From Pseudomonas capsici (lineage in GTDB: Bacteria > Pseudomonadota > Gammaproteobacteria > Pseudomonadales > Pseudomonadaceae), in assembly GCF_017165765.1 (NCBI RefSeq), contig NZ_JAFGZD010000005.1:62001-126000 (forward strand): a stretch of DNA of 64,000 nucleotides, written 5' to 3'. A model generated the notes under the pieces. That model saw nothing but the letters and a program-made list of their open reading frames with translations, searched no databases and was not told where the DNA came from. Position 1 is the stretch's first letter, and every line of letters starts with the position of its first letter. Shown here in pieces: positions 26,260 through 35,703 of this stretch. The position numbers and the translations under genes were made by a program.

Positions 26260-28128
26260 ATGCTGAACAAATACCCTCTGTGGAAATACGTACTGATCCT
26301 GGCGGTGCTGGCGATCGGTTTCATTTATTCCGCACCCAATCTCTACCCTGACGACTCGGCTATCCAGATCAGCGGTGTCAGTACTGCGCTGCAGGTCAGT
26401 CAGGCGGATCTGGATCGTGCAGGCAAGGCGCTTGCCGATGCCGGTATCGCGGTCAAGGCCTCTTCTCTGGCTGAGAATGGCAAGGGCGGTTTGTTGCGTC
26501 TGAGCAAGCAGGAAGATCAGTTGCCAGCCAAGGATGTGGTGCGCAAGGCTCTGGGTGATGACTATGTGGTCGCACTCAACCTGGCCCGTACTACCCCGAC
26601 ATGGTTGCGTAACCTGGGCGCAAGCCCGATGAAGCTGGGTCTGGACCTTTCCGGTGGTGTGCACTTCCTGCTGGAAGTGGACATGGACAAGGCCATCGAT
26701 GCGCGCCTGAAAGTCTACGAAGGCGAAGTCAAGACACTGTTGCGCAAGGAGAAGGTGCGCTATCGCAGCCTTCCGCAAGTCAACAATGTCATCCAGCTGG
26801 GTTTCACCGACGATGCCGAGCGTGAACAGGCCCGTGCCCTGATCCGCAAGAGCTTCACCGATTTCGATATCACGCCTGCCGAGTTGAACGGTATTCCGGT
26901 TCTGCGTCTGGCGCTGACAGCCGTCAAGCTGGCTGAAATTCGCGATTACTCAATCAAGCAGAACCTGACTACCGTGCGTAACCGGGTCAACGAGCTGGGT
27001 GTCGCCGAGCCTCTGGTTCAGCGTCAGGGTGCCAACCGTATCGTGGTTGAGCTGCCGGGCGTGCAGGACACTGCCGAAGCCAAGCGTATTCTCGGCAAGA
27101 CGGCCAACCTGGAATTCCGTCTGGGCGCAGGTCCCGACGATTCCAAAGGCACGACCGAGATGTTCGAGTTCCGCGAAGGCGGACGTCCGGCGGCAGCGGT
27201 CGAGCGTGGTCTGATCATTACCGGCGACCAGGTGACCGACGCCAAGGCGAGCTTCGACGAGCATGGCCGTCCACAGGTGAACATCAACCTCGATGGTCAC
27301 GGTGGCGAACTGATGAGCCGCGCAACCCGCAGCAACGTGGGTCGCAGCATGGCGGTGATCTTCATCGAACAACGTCCGGTCACGACCTATGTCAAGCAGA
27401 TGGTCGATGGCGTCGAGAAAGACGTGCCGGTGCAGACCTTCAAGGAAGACAAGAAGATCATCAGTCTGGCGACCATTCAGTCGCCACTGGGCAGCCAGTT
27501 CCGGATTACCGGTCTGAACGGCCAGGGTGAGTCCTCCGAGCTGGCACTGCTGCTGCGCGCCGGTGGTCTGGCGGCACCGATGTACTTCGCCGAAGAGCGC
27601 ACCATCGGCCCGAGCCTGGGTGCCGACAACATCACCAAGGGTATCGATGCTTCCCTGTGGGGCATGCTGTTCGTTTCGCTGTTCATCATGGCGATCTACC
27701 GTTTCTTCGGTCTGATCGCGACTGTGGCTCTGGCCTTCAACATGGTCATGCTGCTGGCGCTGATGTCTCTGCTGGGTGCAACGCTGACCCTGCCGGGTAT
27801 TGCCGGTATCGTTCTGACCATGGGTATGGCGGTCGACGCCAACGTGCTGATCTTCTCGCGGATTCGTGAGGAAATCGCCAATGGCATGAGCGTGCAGCGT
27901 GCAATCAACGAAGGTTTCGATCGTGCCTACACGGCGATCCTCGACGCCAACCTGACGACGCTGCTGGTCGGCGGCATTCTCTTTGCGATGGGCACCGGTC
28001 CCGTCAAAGGGTTTGCGGTGACCATGTCGCTCGGGATCTTTACCTCGATGTTCACGGCCATCATGGTGACCCGCGCAATGGTCAACCTGATCTACGGCGG
28101 TCGTGACTTCAAGAAGTTGTGGATTTAA
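26260..28128 (+). CDS. secD: Protein translocase subunit SecD
   Basis: 622 residues from ATG 26260; an overlapping GTG one codon earlier is the other possible start. SecD uses the proton gradient to pull exported proteins through SecYEG. Landmarks are the N-terminal membrane helix, the LGLDLSGGVHFLLEVDMDKA motif, a large periplasmic region, and five C-terminal helices with GMAVDANVLIFSRIREE. SecF follows after 9 bp, and the two act as one complex. Confidence 0.97.
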   Translation: MLNKYPLWKYVLILAVLAIGFIYSAPNLYPDDSAIQISGVSTALQVSQADLDRAGKALADAGIAVKASSLAENGKGGLLRLSKQEDQLPAKDVVRKALGDDYVVALNLARTTPTWLRNLGASPMKLGLDLSGGVHFLLEVDMDKAIDARLKVYEGEVKTLLRKEKVRYRSLPQVNNVIQLGFTDDAEREQARALIRKSFTDFDITPAELNGIPVLRLALTAVKLAEIRDYSIKQNLTTVRNRVNELGVAEPLVQRQGANRIVVELPGVQDTAEAKRILGKTANLEFRLGAGPDDSKGTTEMFEFREGGRPAAAVERGLIITGDQVTDAKASFDEHGRPQVNINLDGHGGELMSRATRSNVGRSMAVIFIEQRPVTTYVKQMVDGVEKDVPVQTFKEDKKIISLATIQSPLGSQFRITGLNGQGESSELALLLRAGGLAAPMYFAEERTIGPSLGADNITKGIDASLWGMLFVSLFIMAIYRFFGLIATVALAFNMVMLLALMSLLGATLTLPGIAGIVLTMGMAVDANVLIFSRIREEIANGMSVQRAINEGFDRAYTAILDANLTTLLVGGILFAMGTGPVKGFAVTMSLGIFTSMFTAIMVTRAMVNLIYGGRDFKKLWI

Positions 28129-28137
28129 GGGGCTGCC

Positions 28138-29049
28138 ATGTTACGTACCATCAACTTCATGGGCGTTCGCAATGTCGCGTTCGCCATTACCATGCTCCTT
28201 ACTGCACTGGCGCTGTTCAGCTGGTTCCATAAAGGGCTTAACTTCGGCCTGGACTTCACCGGCGGTACGCTGATCGAGCTGACCTACGAGCGTCCAGCAG
28301 ATCTGGGCAAGGTGCGTGAGGAACTGGCTTCGGCCGGTTTCCACGAGGCCGTGGTGCAGAGCTTCGGTGCAACCACCGACTTGCTGGTGCGCATGCCGGG
28401 TGAAGACCCGCAACTGGGTACTCAGGTAGCCGATGCGCTGCGCAAGGCGGGTGCCGATAACCCGGCGACTGTCAAGCGTGTCGAGTTCGTCGGCCCGCAG
28501 GTCGGTGAAGAACTGCGTGACCAGGGTGGTATCGGCATGCTGCTGGCCCTGGGTGGGGTCCTGATCTATCTGGCGTTCCGCTTCCAGTGGAAGTTCGCGA
28601 TCGGCGCGATCATTTCCCTGATTCACGACGTGGTCGTGACCATGGGTATCCTGTCGTTCTTCCAGATCACGTTCGACCTGACGGTGCTGGCAGCGGTACT
28701 GGCGATCATCGGCTACTCGCTCAACGACACCATCGTGGTCTTCGACCGGGTTCGTGAAAACTTCCGCCTGCTGCGCAAGGCTTCGCTGATCGAGAACATC
28801 AACATTTCCACCACTCAGACATTGCTGCGCACCATCGCGACTTCGGTCTCGACGCTGCTGGCAATCATTGCGTTGTGGGCGTTCGGTGGCGACAGCCTGG
28901 AAGGTTTCTCCATTGCGTTGTTCATCGGTGTTCTGGCGGGTACTTATTCGTCGATCTACATCGCCAACGTGATGCTGATCTGGCTGAACCTGACCACCGA
29001 GGATCTGATTCCTCCGGTAGTGACGGAGAAGGCTGACGATTTGCCTTGA
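28138..29049 (+). CDS. secF: Protein translocase subunit SecF
   Basis: 303 residues. It is the partner of SecD, with the matching GLDFTGGTLIELTYE motif and the C-terminal signature GYSLNDTIVVFDRVRENFR. Six membrane helices are expected. It is the last gene of the queA operon and is followed by a strong terminator. Confidence 0.97.
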   Translation: MLRTINFMGVRNVAFAITMLLTALALFSWFHKGLNFGLDFTGGTLIELTYERPADLGKVREELASAGFHEAVVQSFGATTDLLVRMPGEDPQLGTQVADALRKAGADNPATVKRVEFVGPQVGEELRDQGGIGMLLALGGVLIYLAFRFQWKFAIGAIISLIHDVVVTMGILSFFQITFDLTVLAAVLAIIGYSLNDTIVVFDRVRENFRLLRKASLIENINISTTQTLLRTIATSVSTLLAIIALWAFGGDSLEGFSIALFIGVLAGTYSSIYIANVMLIWLNLTTEDLIPPVVTEKADDLP

Positions 29050-29094
29050 GTCTCGGTTGGAGCGAATTCATTCGCGAAAACAACAAGTTGTAAC

Positions 29095-29130
29095 GAAAAA
29101 GGCGCGAGTTCGGAACTCGCGCCTTTTTTC
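29095..29130 (+). terminator. Intrinsic terminator of the queA-secF operon
   Basis: GGCGCGAGTTC / GAACTCGCGCC is an 11-bp stem flanked by A-run and T-run, so it may work in both directions. Confidence 0.9.
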
Positions 29131-29193
29131 ATGCTCCAAGGCTTGGCAGTGCGTAGGAAAGAATCTACGCGTCCGTAGGTCAGGAGGTTCAAA

Positions 29194-29736
29194 GTGAACA
29201 AGTCTCTGCTTGTTGGTGCTGTGTTGGGTGCTGCTGTCGTTACCGCTGGTGGCGCCGTTGCCACCTACAGCCTGGTCAAGGGCGGCCCAGAGTATGCAGA
29301 TGTGTTGGCCGTCGAGCCGATCAAGGAGCAAATCAAGACCCCGCGTGAGGTCTGCAAGGATGTCGCCGTTACCCATCGTGCTCCGGTCAAGGACGAGCAT
29401 CAGATCGTGGGTAGTGTGATCGGTGCTGTGGCGGGTGGCTTGCTCGGTAACCAGATCGGTGGCGGTAACGGTAAGAAGATTGCCACGGTCGCCGGTGCGG
29501 TAGGCGGTGGTTATGCGGGTAACAAGGTTCAGGAAGGTATGCAGAACCGCGATACCTACACCACGACTGAAACGCGTTGCAATACCGTCAACGATATCAG
29601 CGACAAGGTCGTGGGCTACAACGTGAAGTACAAGTTGAACGAGAAGGTTGGACAGGTCCGTATGGCCAATGACCCGGGTAGTCAGATCCCTGTGGACAAG
29701 AATGGTCAGCTGATTCTGAGCCAGGCTGCTCAGTAA
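29194..29736 (+). CDS. Glycine-zipper 2TM (17-kDa-antigen-like) envelope protein
   Basis: 180 residues. An N-terminal hydrophobic segment (SLLVGAVLGAAVVTAGGAVA) acts as a signal anchor. A glycine-zipper block follows at about 73-110 (GSVIGAVAGGLLGNQIGGG, then ATVAGAVGGGYAGNK), the pattern of SlyB/17-kDa outer-membrane antigens. The C-terminal domain is beta-rich with two cysteines (CKDVAV, RCNTVN) that may pair. It is monocistronic, with a GAGG-type ribosome site and terminators on both sides. An envelope role is likely; the exact function is unknown. Confidence 0.85.
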   Translation: MNKSLLVGAVLGAAVVTAGGAVATYSLVKGGPEYADVLAVEPIKEQIKTPREVCKDVAVTHRAPVKDEHQIVGSVIGAVAGGLLGNQIGGGNGKKIATVAGAVGGGYAGNKVQEGMQNRDTYTTTETRCNTVNDISDKVVGYNVKYKLNEKVGQVRMANDPGSQIPVDKNGQLILSQAAQ

Positions 29737-29744
29737 TACAGTCC

Positions 29745-29780
29745 TGTGGGAGCGCCGCCCAAGGCAGGCGTGCTCCTACA
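29745..29780. repeat. REP-like inverted repeat
   Basis: TGTGGGAGC and GCTCCTACA face each other across a GC-rich spacer. This is a common extragenic palindrome of pseudomonads, just before the terminator. Confidence 0.6.
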
Positions 29781-29792
29781 GGCAGCAGGCAT

Positions 29793-29821
29793 AAAAAAAA
29801 CCGGCGAAAGCCGGTTTTTTT
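29793..29821. terminator. Bidirectional intrinsic terminator
   Basis: An A-run, AACCGGC-GAAA-GCCGGTT, then a T-run. It serves the convergent glycine-zipper gene and suhB. Confidence 0.92.
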
Positions 29822-29832
29822 ACATCTGCGTT

Positions 29833-30648
29833 TCAGCGTTTCAGTGAAGGCGGCAGGTGTGGAGCGATGGCGGTCAGAACAGCCTTGAAGCACTTGGTGT
29901 TGCCAGCAACGATATGGCCTTTTTCCAGGAAGTCGTGACCGCCTGTGAAGTCGCTGACCAGACCGCCTGCTTCCTGGATCAGCAGTGCGCCCGCTGCCAT
30001 GTCCCACTCGGACAGGCCCGATTCCCAGAATGCATCGAAGCGGCCGGCTGCTACATAAGCCAGGTCCAGGCTGGCAGCGCCTGCACGGCGGATGCCGGCG
30101 GTCTGGCCGACCAGGCTGCGGAACATGCCCAGGTAGTTTTCCAGGCCGTCCATTTGCTCGTCGCGGAACGGGAAGCCGGTGCCCAGCAGGGCGCCTTCAA
30201 GGCTCTTGCGCTGGCTGACGCGCAGGCGGCGACCGTTCAGGGCCGCGCCACGGCCGCGGCTGGCGGTGAATTCTTCCTGGCGAACCGGGTCGAGAACCAC
30301 GGCGTGCTCAAGGCGGCCACGGTATTTGCAGGCGATGCTGACCGCGAAGTGCGGGATGCCGCGAACGAAGTTGGTGGTGCCGTCCAGCGGGTCGATGATC
30401 CACAGGTAGTCGGCGCCTTCACCGCTGCCTGCGTGCAGGCCGCTTTCTTCGCCGAGGATGCCGTGGGTAGGGTAAGCCTTGCGCAGGGCGGTGATGATGC
30501 TCTGCTCGGCGGCACGGTCGATTTCCGTGACGTAGTCTTTGGCTTCTTTTTCGTCAACCTTGATGGTATCCAAGCGCTCGATGGAGCGGAAAATCAATTC
30601 GCTGGCGCTGCGGGCGGCGCGCAGCGCGATATTCAGCATGGGCTGCAT
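29833..30648 (-). CDS. suhB: Inositol-1-monophosphatase SuhB
   Basis: 271 residues from ATG 30648 (MQPMLNIALRAARSA); a TTG two codons upstream is less likely. The Mg-dependent phosphatase motifs are intact: GEESG (metal ligand Glu), DPLDGTTNF, and the C-terminal WDMAAGALL. In pseudomonads SuhB also affects ribosomal RNA transcription and virulence regulation. It is divergent from trmJ. Confidence 0.96.
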   Translation of the reverse strand: MQPMLNIALRAARSASELIFRSIERLDTIKVDEKEAKDYVTEIDRAAEQSIITALRKAYPTHGILGEESGLHAGSGEGADYLWIIDPLDGTTNFVRGIPHFAVSIACKYRGRLEHAVVLDPVRQEEFTASRGRGAALNGRRLRVSQRKSLEGALLGTGFPFRDEQMDGLENYLGMFRSLVGQTAGIRRAGAASLDLAYVAAGRFDAFWESGLSEWDMAAGALLIQEAGGLVSDFTGGHDFLEKGHIVAGNTKCFKAVLTAIAPHLPPSLKR

Positions 30649-30840
30649 GGACAATTCACCTAAGGTTGTTAAAGAGAGCCGGGTATTCTATGGGGTAAGT
30701 CAAATTATTTCCAGCCCCGGCATTGTCGTCCCGATCAGGTTTTACGATTTTCCGTGGTTGCGCCTCTGTAAGGTTCGTGGCGTTAATGAGGCGGGTTCTG
30801 TAATATTTGCCCCCCTTAATTTTGTCGGTGAGCGCTCGCT

Positions 30841-31602
30841 TTGCTGCAGAACATTCGTATTGTCCTGGTCGGCACTACCCATCCCGGAAATATCGGTGGG
30901 GCTGCGCGTGCCATGAAAAACATGGGGCTTTCGCGCCTGGTACTGGTCGAGCCGCGCGTGTTCCCGTCTCCCGAGGCCGATGCCCGGGCATCCGGTGCTG
31001 GCGATATTCTTGAGGGGGCGCAAGTCGTGGCGACTCTTGAAGAGGCGCTGGTGGGTTGCAGTCTGGTGCTGGGCACCAGTGCCCGTGATCGCAGTCTGCC
31101 TTGGCCGATGCTCGATCCGCGTGAGTCCGGCGTGAAGGTCGTCGAGCAGGCCGGGCAGGGTGCCGAGGTTGCGCTGGTCTTCGGTCGTGAACATGCCGGC
31201 CTGACCAACGAAGAGCTGCAGCGTTGTCATTATCACGTGCATATTCCTTCGGACCCCGCATTCAGCTCGCTCAATCTGGCGGCTGCGGTCCAGGTGCTGG
31301 CCTACGAGGTGCGCATGTCCTGGCTGGCTGCGCAGGAGTCGCCGACGGCTCCAGTAGCGGCGACGCGTAATGCCGAACTGGCGACCATGGATGAGATGGA
31401 GGGCTTCTATGGGCATCTGGAGGCGGCTCTGGTGGACATTGCCTTTCTTGACCCCGAGAAGCCCCGTCATCTGATGGCACGGCTGCGTCGGCTGTACGGG
31501 CGCAGCGAAGTGGAGCGCTCCGAGCTGAGCATTCTGCGTGGCATTCTCACCGAGACCCAGAAAGTGGCTCGCGGTGAACCTTACAAGCGGAAGGATCAAT
31601 GA
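30841..31602 (+). CDS. trmJ: tRNA (Cm32/Um32) 2'-O-methyltransferase TrmJ
   Basis: 253 residues starting at TTG 30841, because the family N-terminus ([26 protein letters not shown]) begins right there and no ATG is suitably placed. It is a SPOUT methyltransferase with the knot motifs [17 protein letters not shown] and [23 protein letters not shown]. It methylates the ribose at position 32 of several tRNAs. The stop overlaps the cysE start by 4 bp. Confidence 0.94.
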   Translation: MLQNIRIVLVGTTHPGNIGGAARAMKNMGLSRLVLVEPRVFPSPEADARASGAGDILEGAQVVATLEEALVGCSLVLGTSARDRSLPWPMLDPRESGVKVVEQAGQGAEVALVFGREHAGLTNEELQRCHYHVHIPSDPAFSSLNLAAAVQVLAYEVRMSWLAAQESPTAPVAATRNAELATMDEMEGFYGHLEAALVDIAFLDPEKPRHLMARLRRLYGRSEVERSELSILRGILTETQKVARGEPYKRKDQ

Positions 31603-32378
31603 TGTTCGAACGTCTGCGCGAAGATATTCAAAGTGTTTTTCATCGTGATCCGGCTGCGCGTAACGCTTTTGAGGTCCTGACCTGCTATCCGGGCATGCAT
31701 GCCATCTGGTTGCATCGACTGGCACATATCCTGTGGCGCAATGGCTGGAAGTGGCTGGCGCGGCTGGTGTCCAACTTCGGGCGCTGGATGACCGGCATCG
31801 AAATACATCCCGGTGCGCGCATCGGTCGTCGTTTCTTCATCGATCACGGCATGGGCATCGTGATCGGTGAAACGGCCGAGATCGGCAACGATGTGACGCT
31901 CTATCAGGGCGTGACGCTGGGCGGTACCAGCTGGAATGCGGGCAAGCGTCACCCGACGCTGGAAGATGGTGTCGTGGTGGGTGCGGGCGCGAAGGTGCTT
32001 GGGCCGTTCACGGTGGGGGCGGGTGCCAAGATCGGCTCCAATGCGGTGGTCACCAAGGCGGTGCCGGCGGGCGCGACAGCGGTGGGTATTCCCGGCCGCA
32101 TCATCGTGAAGTCCGATGACGAAACGGAAGCCCGGCGCAAGGCGATGGCCGAAAAGCTGGGTTTCGATGCCTACGGCGTCAGTGCCGACATGCCGGACCC
32201 GGTTGCGCGGGCCATTGGCCAGTTGCTCGATCACCTGCAGGCCGTGGATGCTCGCCTGGAAGACATGGGCGGTGCTCTGGGGCGTCTTGGCAGCGATTAC
32301 TGCGCCAAGGAGCTGCCCAAGCTGCATGACGAGGTTTTCGATTGCGTGAAGGACAAGAGCGAAGAAAAGGTCGGCTAG
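31599..32378 (+). CDS. cysE: Serine O-acetyltransferase
   Basis: 259 residues. It makes O-acetylserine for cysteine synthesis. Landmarks are [12 protein letters not shown], the active-site stretch [16 protein letters not shown], and a left-handed beta-helix of hexapeptide repeats ([20 protein letters not shown] to [12 protein letters not shown]). It overlaps trmJ and lies upstream of the isc operon, whose sulfur comes from cysteine. The last 70 residues are longer than in the short enteric form, as is usual for pseudomonads. Confidence 0.95.
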   Translation: MMFERLREDIQSVFHRDPAARNAFEVLTCYPGMHAIWLHRLAHILWRNGWKWLARLVSNFGRWMTGIEIHPGARIGRRFFIDHGMGIVIGETAEIGNDVTLYQGVTLGGTSWNAGKRHPTLEDGVVVGAGAKVLGPFTVGAGAKIGSNAVVTKAVPAGATAVGIPGRIIVKSDDETEARRKAMAEKLGFDAYGVSADMPDPVARAIGQLLDHLQAVDARLEDMGGALGRLGSDYCAKELPKLHDEVFDCVKDKSEEKVG

Positions 32379-32471
32379 GGCTTGCTGAATATGGGGGCGT
32401 GTCAATACGACGCGCCTTTGCTATGATATCGCCCGCTATTTTCGCTAATCCCGACTAATTCACTAGGTCTA

Positions 32472-32504
32472 ATAGTTGACTTAAATACTCGGGAATAGCA
32501 TACT
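32472..32504 (+). promoter_or_regulatory. iscR promoter with overlapping type 1 IscR box
   Basis: ATAGTTGACTTAAATACTCG begins a 25-bp match (32472-32496) to the type 1 IscR operator. It contains a -35 element TTGACT (32476) and is followed after 17 bp by a -10-like CATACT (32499). [2Fe-2S]-IscR bound here would shut off its own operon. Confidence 0.85.
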
Positions 32505-32536
32505 CGCTCTCATTCTGAACCTCCGCGGTACACGCC

Positions 32537-33028
32537 ATGCGACTGACTACAAAAGGCCGATACGCTGTAACAGCAATGCTTGACCTGGCATTGCATGCGC
32601 AGCACGGGCCAGTGTCTCTGGCCGATATCTCTGAGCGGCAAGGCATTTCCCTGTCTTACCTTGAGCAATTGTTCGCCAAGCTGCGCCGCAGCAATCTGGT
32701 GTCGAGCGTGCGCGGTCCTGGTGGTGGTTACCAGTTGTCCCGCGACATGCAGGGCATTCAGGTCGCTCAGGTTGTCGATGCAGTCAATGAGTCGGTCGAT
32801 GCCACTCGTTGCCAGGGCCTGGGTGATTGCCATGCTGGCGATACCTGTCTGACCCACCACCTGTGGTGCGATCTCAGTCAGCAGATTCACGAATTTTTAA
32901 GCGGTATCAGCTTGGCGGACCTTGTCACTCGCCGTGAGGTGCAGGAAGTCGCCCAGCGCCAGGATATGCGTCGCAGCAATAACAATGCGTCGCAGCTGGG
33001 TAAGATCGAAACGTCCGCCGTCGAATGA
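32537..33028 (+). CDS. iscR: Iron-sulfur cluster regulator IscR
   Basis: 163 residues of the Rrf2 family. An N-terminal winged helix ([18 protein letters not shown]) is followed by cluster ligands Cys92, Cys98 and Cys104, with His107, in [18 protein letters not shown], the exact [2Fe-2S] spacing. It represses the isc operon when cluster supply is adequate, and an operator is visible in its promoter. The C-terminal tail is normal length. Confidence 0.98.
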   Translation: MRLTTKGRYAVTAMLDLALHAQHGPVSLADISERQGISLSYLEQLFAKLRRSNLVSSVRGPGGGYQLSRDMQGIQVAQVVDAVNESVDATRCQGLGDCHAGDTCLTHHLWCDLSQQIHEFLSGISLADLVTRREVQEVAQRQDMRRSNNNASQLGKIETSAVE

Positions 33029-33072
33029 ACGCAGATGAATGAGCGGTGCGCCTGCCTGATAGGAGAGATTCA

Positions 33073-34287
33073 ATGAAGTTGCCGATTTACCTCGATTACT
33101 CTGCGACCACGCCGGTCGATCCGCGCGTAGCGCAGAAAATGATGGATTGCCTGCTGGTTGACGGAAACTTCGGTAACCCGGCTTCCCGCTCCCACGTGTT
33201 TGGCTGGAAGGCCGAAGAGTCCGTCGAGAACGCCCGTCGTCAGGTCGCCGATCTGGTCAATGCCGATCCGCGCGAAATCGTCTGGACCTCCGGTGCTACC
33301 GAGTCCGACAACCTGGCCATCAAGGGTGTCGCGCATTTCTACGCCACCAAGGGCAAGCACATCATCACCTCCAAGGTCGAGCACAAGGCTGTTCTCGACA
33401 CCACGCGCCAACTGGAGCGTGAAGGTTTCGAAGTGACCTACATCGAGCCGGGCGAAGACGGCCTGATCACGCCGGCCATGGTCGAAGCTGCCCTGCGCGA
33501 CGACACCATTCTGGTTTCGGTCATGCATGTGAACAACGAGATCGGCACCATCAACGATATCGCTGCGATTGGTGAACTGACCCGTTCACGCGGCGTGTTG
33601 TTCCATGTCGATGCCGCTCAGTCCACCGGCAAGGTTGAAATCGATCTGGCCAGCCTCAAGGTTGACCTGATGTCGTTCTCGGCCCACAAGACCTACGGTC
33701 CGAAAGGTATCGGCGCGCTGTACGTGAGCCGCAAGCCGCGTGTTCGCCTCGAAGCGACCATGCACGGTGGCGGTCACGAGCGCGGCATGCGTTCCGGCAC
33801 ATTGGCGACTCACCAGATCGTCGGCATGGGCGAAGCGTTCCGTATCGCCAAGGAAGAGATGGCGAGCGAGAACGTCCGCATCAAGGCCCTGAGCGACCGC
33901 TTCTACAAGCAGGTCGAAGATCTGGAAGAGCTGTACGTCAACGGCAGCCTGACTGCTCGCGTACCGCACAACCTGAACCTGAGCTTCAATTATGTCGAAG
34001 GCGAGTCGCTGATCATGGCGCTCAAGGATCTGGCGGTTTCGTCCGGTTCGGCCTGTACCTCGGCATCGCTTGAGCCTTCGTACGTGCTGCGCGCCCTGGG
34101 CCGCAACGACGAACTGGCACACAGCTCGATACGTTTTACGTTTGGTCGCTTCACCACTGAAGAAGAGATCGACTACGCCGCGCAGAAAGTCTGCGAGGCT
34201 GTTACCAAGCTGCGCGCTCTTTCGCCGCTGTGGGACATGTTCAAAGATGGCGTCGATATCTCCAAGATCGAGTGGGCGGCGCACTAA
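33073..34287 (+). CDS. iscS: Cysteine desulfurase IscS
   Basis: 404 residues from ATG 33073, with AGGAGAG upstream; the frame is open nine codons further from a GTG. This PLP enzyme supplies sulfur for Fe-S clusters and thiolated tRNA. The PLP lysine lies in [11 protein letters not shown] and the persulfide cysteine in [12 protein letters not shown]. It belongs to the operon iscR-iscS-iscU-iscA-hscB-hscA-fdx-iscX. Confidence 0.98.
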   Translation: MKLPIYLDYSATTPVDPRVAQKMMDCLLVDGNFGNPASRSHVFGWKAEESVENARRQVADLVNADPREIVWTSGATESDNLAIKGVAHFYATKGKHIITSKVEHKAVLDTTRQLEREGFEVTYIEPGEDGLITPAMVEAALRDDTILVSVMHVNNEIGTINDIAAIGELTRSRGVLFHVDAAQSTGKVEIDLASLKVDLMSFSAHKTYGPKGIGALYVSRKPRVRLEATMHGGGHERGMRSGTLATHQIVGMGEAFRIAKEEMASENVRIKALSDRFYKQVEDLEELYVNGSLTARVPHNLNLSFNYVEGESLIMALKDLAVSSGSACTSASLEPSYVLRALGRNDELAHSSIRFTFGRFTTEEEIDYAAQKVCEAVTKLRALSPLWDMFKDGVDISKIEWAAH

Positions 34288-34369
34288 TTTAAAGTCGCCG
34301 CCACACAGGCCGGGAGCAACCCGTTGACCGGCCTGTAGAGCGACTCCCTGATGTGAGAGGAACAGAATC

Positions 34370-34756
34370 ATGGCTTACAGCGAAAAGGTCATCGACCACT
34401 ACGAGAACCCGCGTAACGTTGGCAAGATGAACGCGGAAGATCCTGATGTTGGCACCGGCATGGTCGGCGCTCCTGCGTGCGGCGACGTGATGCGCCTGCA
34501 GATCAAGGTCAACGAGCAAGGTGTCATCGAAGACGCCAAGTTCAAGACCTACGGTTGCGGCTCCGCCATCGCTTCCAGCTCCCTGGCGACCGAGTGGATG
34601 AAGGGCAAGACTCTGGATGAAGCAGAGACCATCAAGAACACTCAACTGGCTGAAGAGCTTGCTCTGCCTCCGGTAAAGATTCACTGCTCGGTACTCGCGG
34701 AAGACGCCATCAAGGCGGCAGTTCGTGACTACAAGCAGAAGAAAGGCTTGCTGTAA
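34370..34756 (+). CDS. iscU: Fe-S cluster scaffold IscU
   Basis: 128 residues with all cluster-assembly residues: Cys37, Asp39, Cys63 and Cys106, plus the LPPVK motif (99-103) that HscA recognises. Clusters are built here with sulfur from IscS and passed on by HscA/HscB. Confidence 0.98.
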   Translation: MAYSEKVIDHYENPRNVGKMNAEDPDVGTGMVGAPACGDVMRLQIKVNEQGVIEDAKFKTYGCGSAIASSSLATEWMKGKTLDEAETIKNTQLAEELALPPVKIHCSVLAEDAIKAAVRDYKQKKGLL

Positions 34757-34801
34757 CAAGCGGTCTTTTCAGAGAAAGCTGGCGACAAGAAAGGAGTTCC
34801 G

Positions 34802-35125
34802 ATGGCTATCAGCATGACAGAAGCTGCCGCTAACCACGTGCGTCGTTCCCTCGACGGGCGCGGCAAGGGTGATGGCATTCGTCTTGGGGTTCGCACCACA
34901 GGCTGTTCAGGTCTTGCCTATGTGCTTGAGTTCGTCGATGAGGCGGGCGCCGAGGACACCGTGTACGAGCTGCATGGCGTCAAGGTGATTATCGACCCGA
35001 AAAGCCTGGTCTACCTCGACGGCACCGAACTCGATTTCGTCCGTGAAGGTTTGAACGAAGGCTTCAAGTTCAATAACCCCAACTCGCGCGGTGAGTGCGG
35101 CTGTGGCGAAAGCTTCAACGTCTGA
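34802..35125 (+). CDS. iscA: Fe-S cluster carrier IscA
   Basis: 107 residues, A-type carrier. The three conserved cysteines are Cys35 (TTGCSGLAY) and Cys99/Cys101 (ECGCGESF). It carries iron or [4Fe-4S] clusters to target enzymes. Confidence 0.97.
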   Translation: MAISMTEAAANHVRRSLDGRGKGDGIRLGVRTTGCSGLAYVLEFVDEAGAEDTVYELHGVKVIIDPKSLVYLDGTELDFVREGLNEGFKFNNPNSRGECGCGESFNV

Positions 35126-35137
35126 GGCTTTTTATCC

Positions 35138-35659
35138 GTGGGTACTCCTTGTCACTTTGCCCTGTTCGATCTCAAGCCCGAATTTCGTCTTGATCTCGAC
35201 CAGTTGGCGACGCGCTATCGTGAGCTGGCGCGCAGCGTACATCCAGACCGTTTTGCTGACGCCGACGAGCGTGAGCAGCGTCTGGCGCTTGAGCATTCCG
35301 CCCGCCTCAACGAGGCCTATCAGACCCTCAAGAGCGCCCCGAAACGAGCGCGTTACCTGTTGGTCATGAAAGGCGACGAGGTGCCGCTGGAAGTCACTGT
35401 CCACGATCCCGATTTTCTTCTGCAGCAGATGCAATGGCGCGAAGAGTTGGAAGATCTGCAGGACGAGGCCGATCTGGCGGGGGTCGCGGTCTTCAAGCGC
35501 CGTCTCAAAAGCGCTCAGGATGAACTGAACGAAAGCTTCGCCGCCTGTTGGGACGATGCTGCACAACGCGAGCACGCCGAACGGCTGATGCGGCGTATGC
35601 AGTTCCTCGACAAGCTTTCCTACGAAGTGCGCCAGCTGGAAGAGCGCCTCGACGATTAA
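35138..35659 (+). CDS. hscB: Co-chaperone HscB
   Basis: 173 residues from GTG 35138. It is a J-domain protein with HPD at residues 35-37 and a C-terminal three-helix domain that binds IscU. It stimulates the HscA ATPase. It lies 12 bp after iscA. Confidence 0.96.
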   Translation: MGTPCHFALFDLKPEFRLDLDQLATRYRELARSVHPDRFADADEREQRLALEHSARLNEAYQTLKSAPKRARYLLVMKGDEVPLEVTVHDPDFLLQQMQWREELEDLQDEADLAGVAVFKRRLKSAQDELNESFAACWDDAAQREHAERLMRRMQFLDKLSYEVRQLEERLDD

Positions 35660-35703
35660 CCCCGTGCCGCCCTGGCCGCACGCCTGTGATTATTCAGAAA
35701 AGC